From positions 1 to 20,516 of the forward strand of contig CAJNOQ010003357.1 in the NCBI GenBank assembly GCA_905250885.1: a stretch of DNA of 20,516 nt, read 5' to 3'. Shown here in pieces: positions 16,901-20,516 of this stretch. Both the position numbers and the translations under genes were made by a program. Origin of the DNA: Didymodactylos carnosus (taxonomy: Eukaryota; Rotifera; Eurotatoria; Philodinida; Philodinidae). Position 1 is the stretch's first letter, and each line of letters opens with the position of its first letter. The notes under the pieces are model-generated. The model ran no database searches, was not told where the DNA came from, and worked only from the letters and a program-made list of their open reading frames with translations.

Positions 16901-19865
16901 ACTGTACTGTAGAAAATGAAAAATTCTTTTAGTCTCAAATTTTTGCATCGAACACTGGGAGCCATCGAAACTGGCTACTGTTCGACGACGTGTGAGTCAG
17001 TACTCACAAGTCTTTGGCTTATCCCGACTCAGAACCACCTGATTCTGGCTAGCGAGAATCAGAGAATACTTAAACAAATAACAACAATAAACCTAGTACG
17101 ATAAACCGGCAGAAAATCAGATAAAATCCTACTGCCATCTCACAATAGGATTCTGCAGGGTCTTACAGGTGGGATTTTGTAGAATTTTTTGGCTTTGACA
17201 TTTTGCTACAAGATCCTAAAAAATTTTCATAGGATCGTACAGAATCCTGTGGGATCATAAAGTAGGACGTTGTAAGATCCTGTAAGAATCTTGCCGGATC
17301 TTACGGTATTGTTTGAGATAAGATACACTTGCTTATCTCTAATTTTCGAGATGCTTCCCGATCAAATAAACCTTCTCTTTTTATACTATTCGAAAGAGAA
17401 TTCAATGCGCTACAGGTTGACAAACAAATGAATGAAAAAGGAACTTTCTAGAGTTCTAAAAAAATTAGAAATGTCCTCTCAAGACATAGAAAAAATTGAA
17501 TTTCTTAATCTAAAACTAAATAAAAGTCTAATCCAAATACGTCATTTGATAGACGAAAGAAAACTGCATAGATCAGGTATATTTGATGAAACTGTTCTTA
17601 AACGACGTTTTTTTCAATTCTATATTTTAAATATTTTACTCAAACGATGCGATACGTATTTTTTGCTCTGCTTAGGATCAAAAAGGAAAAAAGCAACATC
17701 ATTTTTATTTTTCATTTGCGAACACGCTTTTTAAGACTAATCCTAGTCGACGAAAAGTTTTCTCAACTGGAGACTCGGTGCTAAACGGCTATTTGTTCAA
17801 TCCGAAACGAAAATTTTCTTGAAAGACATAGGCTTATAGAAAAAAGGAATTCTCCACAAGATAAGACCGTTCTCTCTTTGCGCACAACAATGGCAAACGA
17901 GTTGTAAAATCGATCATTTGTAACTAGGGAAAAGGCACCAAAATCCTGTTGGAAATAGAGCGCCTTTTTCCTTAGTTACAAAGCACGTGCTACGAACAAT
18001 AGTCCGATCAATAGAATGACAATAAGAAAAAATGATATTCTAGCGTAACGGATGCTGCACTGGTTTATGAAAAAATCAATGAACAATTGTCATGGAAACA
18101 CGGTTCAAAATATACAACAAAAGGAAATAGAAAAATGTACTGTTTTATTGATGATCTTCATCTTGCAAAGGTATAAAGAAGAATTAGAGACAAAAAAATT
18201 CATTTATTCTTTATTTCTATATGTTTTCTTTTTATCTTTATTAGGTTGATCGTAGTGGAAAACAATCGTTAGTCGAATTGTTACGTCAACATCTTGATTC
18301 TGGTGGTCTCTATTCATATGACAATTATAATTGGCAAGAAATTGATAATATTATTTATGTTGTCACATTTAATCCATATAAAAATGTTTGTAAATCAAAA
18401 TTGTCTCGTCGACTTTTAAAACATTTTCACATTTTAACTATACCTGTATTAGCCGAAGATGAACTCATTTCTATTTTTGTCAAATTATTGAATCGTCATC
18501 TCATTGGTGATGTTGAAAATATTGATACAGCCCCGGATACGGATCAATCAGCTGCCATACTACCGTTAGGTACTACTCGAATTAATACTGCCACTACTGT
18601 TGCCACAACAACGACTAGTTCAACAACGAACGATGGTGCATCTGCAACATCATCCAATGTAAATACAAAAGATAAATTGAGTACATCAATGATAAAACGT
18701 TTAAAACGATTAAAATTAACTATTGAACGAATTGTATGTGCAACAATTGATTTAAATCAACGAATGTCAAAATATTATTTTGAAAAATCAGAACGTTTAC
18801 ATTATATATTTTCAATGAAACAATTAACCATTTTATTTCGTCATTTGTGTATTAGTCTTACACCTGAATGTAAATTTGATGATCTATTTTACATCTGGCA
18901 TCATGAATGTGATTGGTTATATGGCAAACGTTTAATTGATAAAATTGACTATGAAAGATATCGACAATTATATGCAATTATCATCAAAAAATATTTTCCA
19001 ACTATCAATGAGCAACACGTACTATTGATGAACAACCAATATTTTAGTAATTTACAAGTAACAGAAAGTGGTAAGTAAAGCATATTTATCAAGGAGGAAA
19101 CAGCTAATTTTAGGATTTCTCCGATTTTCACTGATTTTCATCGATTTTTTCCGATTTCCTGTGATTTGTTTGGGAAGTGGGAATAGTGTTGAATTGGGAA
19201 ATAGTGCGTAACCTGCTTTATTTGTACCAAATGTGAATCAGACATGTGAAAGTAAAGAAAAAAACGATAAAATCATAAGCGATTTTTGAACGATTTTTAG
19301 AGATTTTTTAGGATTTTAGCGATTTTCGATTTAAACCGATTTTTTAAGCTCAAAAATCAGCTGTTTCCACTTTGATATTTATACTCTAGTGAATGTACTT
19401 TTGTACAAGAACTTGGAAAAATAATATCCTAGAGTTCTTTTACAAGTGAAAAAGCTATCTATAAGGAATTTAACAAAACACAGGTACCTGAAGAGGTCCA
19501 CCTTTATCAAGTATTTGATAGATAATTTGATAAGTGCTTGCGACATGCACAAATGTATGCGAAACTCTTCCGGGTACTTTGTATTAAATCTAGAAACACT
19601 TTACCAATGTTTAATTAAGTGCTTTTGAAAATTTGCAAAAGTAGTACTTAGTCTCAAGTACATCCACTCAGATATGAGATTATTTATTGTCAGTTTGTTT
19701 TGGTTTATAGGAATGGTTGTGGCGAATTTGACACGTGATAATCAAAATTATTTGACAGATAATTATGCTGTTGTTACAGATTTTAAACGAGTTGAAACAC
19801 TTGTACATAATGCAATTATCGAATATAATAAAGAAAAACCAAAAATATCTTTTCCATTATATGAG
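1282..19865 (+). CDS. Divergent dynein heavy chain, partial at both ends (31 exons, ~2,055 codons)
   Basis: Dynein heavy chains are giant AAA+ proteins of axonemes or cytoplasm. My exons are 1282-1426, 1483-1623, 3485-3607, 3672-3884, 3942-4201, 4755-4926, 4981-5134, 6337-6524, 6587-6703, 6761-6970, 7027-7162, 7559-7702, 7763-7911, 9802-9898, 9962-10110, 10178-10241, 10303-10646, 10724-10864, 10917-11037, 11693-12094, 12914-12994, 13048-13215, 13280-13461, 14782-15192, 15259-15555, 15644-15802, 15871-15999, 16065-16225, 18044-18170, 18245-19070 and 19711-19865. All junctions are GT-AG and phases agree. Family landmarks appear in order: PALRTRHWKQL in the linker, SRFYYLSDDELCQLL, a PGQAVVL motif, SYEWLVTLRYY, AAA1, KILQLYE before AAA2, and FIDDLHLAK in AAA3. 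Neither start nor stop codon is in the window. AAA1 catalytic motifs are lost. It may be DNHD1-like; dynein membership is near certain, the subclass is not. Confidence 0.93.
1719..2542. mobile_element. ~824-bp terminal-inverted-repeat element in intron 2
   Basis: The left arm (about 1719-1890) and right arm (about 2364-2542) are inverted copies of each other. Shared pieces include GTTGTGCATAACCTTTTGCT, GGTACAGCTCCAACGA, CCAAATGAAAG, TTATCGAGTATAAC and AATTATGGACGTTTCTAGCG. The ends read C-[AG]-rich next to TA on both sides, fitting a TA target as in Tc1/mariner-like elements. A 5-bp TATTC duplication (1712-1716 and 2545-2549) is an alternative reading. The 473-bp middle has no convincing ORF, so the element is non-autonomous. 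Confidence 0.75.
2543..3484. other. Rest of intron 2, with a weak inverted-repeat element at about 2711-2991
   Basis: No exon is seen. Positions 2711-2991 begin CTGGGTCGAATCC and end GGACTCGCCCAAT, which are imperfect inverted ends, and the interior is filled with variants of GAGTCCAAGTC on both strands. That looks like a decayed small element, but the boundaries are soft and no target duplication is evident. A 92-codon frame at 3042-3320 has no recognisable content. Confidence 0.4.
4202..4754. other. Intron 5 (553 nt), nothing identified
   Basis: The donor is GTGAGT and the acceptor TTTTGCAG. Dynein sequence runs straight from TWKTVR to DIRRHFEH across it, so no exon is missing. No inverted repeat or ORF of interest was found. 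Confidence 0.6.
4981..10646 (+). CDS. Exons 7-17: dynein linker region
   Basis: Residues about 352-935. The linker is the lever that swings across the AAA ring. The strongest landmarks are NPALRTRHWKQL and LTFGQLFKLGF (exon 7), AEDIRATVKRAEKDFQLE (exon 8), WNYVQKLWLELEPIY (exons 10-11), RFYYLSDDELCQLL (exon 12), the short YITYDGNEKVLFSQ in place of the usual SxxGExV segment (exon 13), and WLFDNPGQAVVLTLK (exon 15). Exon 9 is a Ser-rich spacer of 39 codons. Exon 17 starts with an acidic, Thr/Pro-rich insert of about 45 residues before the helix leading into SYEWLVTLRYY, the equivalent of the DFEWxxQLRYYW block just before AAA1. Exon 16 has two possible donors, 10242 (61-nt intron) or 10278 (25-nt intron). 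Both keep frame, and I chose the first because 61 nt fits the other introns. Confidence 0.9.
5320..5442. mobile_element. 123-bp palindromic MITE with 5-bp duplication, nested in the intron 7 element
   Basis: The ends are GGCCTGTTTCTC and GAGAAACAGGCC, an inverted pair, with CTTAAGT repeated on both arms. The flanks carry a perfect CCAGG duplication (5315-5319 and 5443-5447). The insertion splits the left terminal repeat of the larger element: joining the flanks restores similarity to the reverse complement of its right end. The first 28 bases, with the terminal motif, are repeated imperfectly at 5348, giving a partial internal duplication. The CCAGG|GGCC boundary could be slid by a base or two. 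Confidence 0.78.
5728..6014 (+). mobile_element. ~287-bp inverted-repeat element, copy A, nested in the intron 7 element
   Basis: It starts AGTGAATGTACTTGAGATCA and ends TGATCTCAAGTACATTCACT, a near-perfect 20-bp inverted pair. The interior is rich in AAGTACTT-type pieces. The same sequence, in reverse orientation and diverged, occurs at 19388-19668 in this gene. There is no ORF. Target duplication is unclear because the terminal similarity fades gradually. Confidence 0.72.
7163..7558. other. Intron 11 (396 nt), nothing identified
   Basis: The donor is GTAAGT and the acceptor ATTTATAG. The linker sequence reads continuously from CCQKK to NILNMLKYLSSQF across it. A short open frame at 7356-7538 has no recognisable content and I do not call it a gene. 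Confidence 0.6.
8305..8714. repeat. Large inverted repeat (about 175-bp arms, 60-bp loop) in intron 13
   Basis: The left arm 8305-8480 and right arm 8541-8714 are inverted copies at roughly 80% identity by eye. Examples are ATAACTCAGTCAAAATTATT against AATAATTTTGACTGAGTTAT, and CGAAATAATCCATTTTTCACT against its complement. A transcript of the intron could fold into a long hairpin. Each arm, read outward-in, keeps an open frame with similar peptides (both contain YTRRNNPFF), which probably reflects DNA similarity only. It is most likely a transposon remnant of unknown family. Confidence 0.7.
8715..9801. other. Remainder of intron 13, unidentified repeat-like sequence
   Basis: Intron 13 spans 7912-9801. 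Linker sequence passes from VLFSQ to KLLFENNVEQF with no gap, so no exon is hidden here. Open frames at 8825-9100 and 9605-9826 lack coding-like codon use and family motifs. The local GC content is somewhat higher than in the exons, which suits old inserted elements, but I could not define ends. Confidence 0.4.
10724..13461 (+). CDS. Exons 18-23: AAA1 module, catalytic motifs lost
   Basis: Residues about 936-1300. In ordinary dyneins AAA1 hydrolyses the ATP that drives movement, with the motifs GPAGTGKT, CFDEFNR and GYAGR. Here the P-loop position reads GLPAGTLVFNNNGRYLIDLL (residues 971-990). The terminal GKT has become GRY and the glycine spacing is broken. The Walker B position reads DDWTCFNSLNHL (11694-11727), so the D-E pair is N-S. 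The GYAGR segment is absent. The surrounding fold is still recognisable: CNNNTTSQTIVNYFQGL equals the NCSDxxDYxxMGxxFxGL block, FETFRIVSIIQPNYE equals the LKALFRPVxMMxPD block including its arginine, and KILQLYE closes the module. Splicing and frame are intact, so this is a change in the protein rather than a broken gene. Confidence 0.87.
11038..11692. other. Intron 19 (655 nt), holds a 136-codon minus-strand open frame
   Basis: The donor GGTAAGT and acceptor CTGTTTAG join GLCLS to DDWTCF without loss. The central part (11160-11630) is richer in G+C than the exons and is open on the minus strand for 136 codons (11216-11626), with Ser/Thr/Ile-rich content and no motif I recognise. It could be a fragment of an inserted element. 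No clear terminal repeats were found. Confidence 0.4.
12095..12913. other. Intron 20 (819 nt), nothing identified
   Basis: The donor follows GAAG at 12094 and the acceptor is CTGTTTAG before 12914. The coding phase matches at both ends. The exon frame runs on to a stop at 12138 if unspliced. No inverted repeats, RNA gene or coding-like segment was found. Confidence 0.55.
13462..14781. other. Intron 23 (1,320 nt), low-complexity A/T tracts only
   Basis: It joins LVNKHDQ to ILVVGKSEYGKS, the expected AAA1-AAA2 junction. Near 13630-13690 and 14310-14360 there are similar A/T-rich tracts around TTGAACTTTT, possibly ends of a decayed element, but the match is too simple in composition to trust. 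No ORF of note. Confidence 0.45.
14782..15802 (+). CDS. Exons 24-26: AAA2 module with intact Walker A
   Basis: Residues about 1301-1589. AAA2 of dyneins binds ATP as a structural site. The P-loop GKSEYGKS (14794-14817) keeps the G-x4-GK-S pattern. The later LLIHMDG (15061-15081) fits the family's WVVFDGPVDxxWIENMN block, followed by MMEHFFVENKLECPNGD, which matches NTVLDDNKKLCLxxGE. The SPATVSRCGM motif is reduced to SPRILTSVIL, so its Arg-Cys pair is missing. A Gln/Asn/Ser/His-rich loop of about 30 residues separates the two halves (near 14980-15057). Exon 26 holds the helical link to AAA3 (FCLLWTFVVNM, then DNWWRVTF). Introns 24 and 25 are 66 and 88 nt. Confidence 0.87.
15871..19070 (+). 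CDS. Exons 27-30: AAA3 module with arginine P-loop
   Basis: Residues about 1590-2004. AAA3 normally gates the motor by binding ATP. INLFVHTPYTM followed by LSYLVSSL matches the ILVPTVDTVRYxxLLxLL lead-in. The P-loop is GETGVGRT (16122-16145), with arginine where the nucleotide-binding lysine should be. Walker B is CFIDDLHLAK (18141-18170), close to the usual FIDDLNMP, and LVELLRQHLDSGGLY follows. LSRRLLKHFHILTIP equals the YLRHFNTISI block. SERLHYIFSMKQLTILFRHL equals the KSHYTFNLRDLSRVFQG block with the arginine changed to lysine. A Thr/Ala/Ser-rich insert (about residues 1825-1871, 18533-18674) sits between them. WHHECDWLYGKRLID equals WxHExxRVFxDRLxD. Intron 28, inside the module, is 1,818 nt. 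Confidence 0.88.
16660..17310. repeat. Cluster of short GGATCCT/TAAGATC-type repeats in intron 28
   Basis: Two blocks (about 16660-16810 and 17115-17300) are packed with diverged copies of TAGGATTCT, TAAGATCCTGTA and GTAAGAATCTTG on both strands, so they are roughly inverted relative to each other around a 300-bp centre. The centre includes the palindrome GTGAGTCAGTACTCAC and a 24-bp near-palindrome around GGCTAGCG. This looks like a foldback-type element. Exact ends and target duplication were not found. Confidence 0.5.
17917..17983 (+). repeat. 67-nt near-perfect hairpin in intron 28
   Basis: The left arm TTTGTAACTAGGGAAAAGGC and right arm GCCTTTTTCCTTAGTTACAAA pair over about 20 bp with one mismatch and one bulge, around a loop of some 25 nt. 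The size and pairing resemble a microRNA precursor but also a tiny palindromic element. Expression is not known, so I call only the hairpin. Confidence 0.6.
19090..19374. mobile_element. 285-bp hAT-type MITE in intron 30
   Basis: The inverted ends are CAAGGAGGAAACAGCTAATT and, from the other side, CAAAGTGGAAACAGCTGATT. Both flanks carry the same 8 bases, ATATTTAT (19082-19089 and 19375-19382). An 8-bp target duplication with CA-[AG]-rich ends is the mark of the hAT superfamily. The interior consists of diverged CGATTTTT-like units, some in tandem. There is no transposase, so it needs a partner element elsewhere. Confidence 0.8.
19388..19668 (-). mobile_element. ~281-bp inverted-repeat element, copy B, in intron 30
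   Basis: The reverse complement of this stretch aligns with 5728-6014. Shared blocks include GATGTACTTGAGA near one end, TAGATTTAATACA in the middle, TCAAATACTTGAT, and TACATTCACTAG at the other end. It lies only 5 nt beyond the duplicated site of the neighbouring MITE. Subtracting both elements and the 8-bp duplication from intron 30 leaves 66 nt. Confidence 0.7.
19711..19865 (+). CDS. Exon 31: start of AAA4 lead-in
   Basis: Residues about 2004-2055. The exon begins by completing a split codon, uses acceptor GGTTTATAG and ends at TATGAG|GTAAGT. The segment VTDFKRVETLVHNAIIEYNK then PKISFPLYE matches the stretch just before the AAA4 P-loop, where typical dyneins have a helix, YN, and then LVLFxxAxxHI. 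The conserved exon boundary shows the gene continues past the window with AAA4, stalk and the remaining modules. Nothing coding is seen in the 651 nt that follow, which therefore look like the first part of intron 31. Confidence 0.8.
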
Positions 19866-20516
19866 GTAAGTTTGCTTATTTTCACTTGTTAAAAAAATAT
19901 CTCAACGAACAAAACATTGGAGATCGCCATTGACCTGTTCCAGTAACTATTTCTAAAATGCTCTGCTCTATGAAGCAAAAATTTAATGCCCATATGTGGA
20001 TCGAACAAAAAGCTTACTAAGTGATATTAAAGCCACGTTTTCAAGAAGTTTTGTTAGCATGAAAAACATCAGTTTTCATGACTGTTTTAATGTCGAACAC
20101 CATAAATTTTTGTTTCAAATGCTCGAAATGACGCACGATTTTCGTATGTGAGTTTTCTGAATACTAACAAGACTGAAATAAAAAACTTTTGTCAGAAAAA
20201 ATAGCTCGTAGTGCGAAGATCATTTCCTGATACTTGAGATAAAAAATGTGCACAAATGTTCGCAGCATTACTCACTATGTCTGGACTACTGTCCACTTTA
20301 AAAACTGGTGTATGTGGACTATTCTTCTGGATGAACTGAGATAGAGACGTACATTTTTCGGTTCCTGCAAGTAGACATCTGAGAACGTCGATCTATGGAA
20401 AAATCAATCTGACACTAGCACCTGTAGATGTGTACTTTATGAATCTTCTTTGAGATGATCATCTGATCCTAACATCACTTAAGAATCTGCTAAAAACCTA
20501 TATCAAGTAAAATAAC
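19866..20516. other. Start of intron 31, nothing identified
   Basis: It begins with a GTAAGT donor after TATGAG. No segment in any frame continues the AAA4 P-loop expected next, so the next exon lies beyond the window. No clear repeat ends were seen. Confidence 0.5.

Larger units (their letters stand above)
16226..18043. other. Intron 28 (1,818 nt), overview
   Basis: The donor is GTAAGT after AATGG and the acceptor ATATTCTAG; codon phase 2 matches on both sides, giving NCNGVTDAALVYEK. Apart from the repeat cluster and the small hairpin listed separately it has a (CA)n tract near 16539-16550 and an open frame at 17432-17734 (Lys/Leu/Phe-rich, no motif). I see no supported gene inside it. Confidence 0.5.

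Noticed and set aside
17432..17734. 100-codon plus-strand open frame in intron 28 as an exon or nested gene
   Set aside because: No dynein alignment, no matching splice phase, and AAA3 sequence is already continuous from NCNG to VTDAAL without it.
1..20516. tRNA, rRNA, CRISPR array, bacterial operon or viral genes
   Set aside because: None of the expected structures or motifs was seen; the spliced gene shows the DNA is eukaryotic nuclear.

Overview
The window is eukaryotic DNA that is AT-rich. It carries the middle part of one large, intron-rich plus-strand gene and many small repeats inside its introns. Thirty-one exons can be joined between 1282 and 19865. Every junction is GT-AG and the reading frame stays open throughout, giving about 2,055 codons. 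About twenty introns are 52-88 nt and ten are 396-1,890 nt. Very short introns, strong A/T third positions and Q/N/S/T-rich loops suit a bdelloid rotifer such as Rotaria or Adineta. That assignment is inference; no rRNA or barcode gene is present to test it.

The protein is a dynein heavy chain, partial at both ends. From N to C terminus the window encodes the C-terminal tail and stem (exons 1-6, 1282-4926), the linker (exons 7-17, 4981-10646), AAA1 (exons 18-23, 10724-13461), AAA2 (exons 24-26, 14782-15802), AAA3 (exons 27-30, 15871-19070) and the lead-in to AAA4 (exon 31, 19711-19865). The N-terminal tail lies upstream. The AAA4 P-loop, stalk, microtubule-binding domain and AAA5-6 lie beyond the 3' edge.

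The most interesting point is that this is a degenerate motor. AAA1, the main ATPase of dyneins, has lost the Walker A P-loop, the Walker B acidic pair and the GYAGR segment. The gene is nevertheless not a pseudogene, because all 31 exons are open and spliceable. AAA2 keeps a full Walker A. AAA3 has the P-loop lysine replaced by arginine but keeps a Walker B-like IDD. This suggests a non-motile, structural dynein-like protein. The closest described type I know is the DNHD1 class, and that link needs a phylogeny.

The long introns hold short inverted-repeat elements with almost no coding capacity: a roughly 824-bp element in intron 2 with a second copy end at the left edge, a roughly 1.14-kb element in intron 7 with two smaller elements nested in it, a 176-bp-arm hairpin in intron 13, a repeat cluster and a small hairpin in intron 28, and two adjacent elements in intron 30, one with a perfect 8-bp target duplication. 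Removing the elements from intron 7 and intron 30 leaves 66 nt in both, which is the normal intron size here, so these introns grew by transposon insertion.
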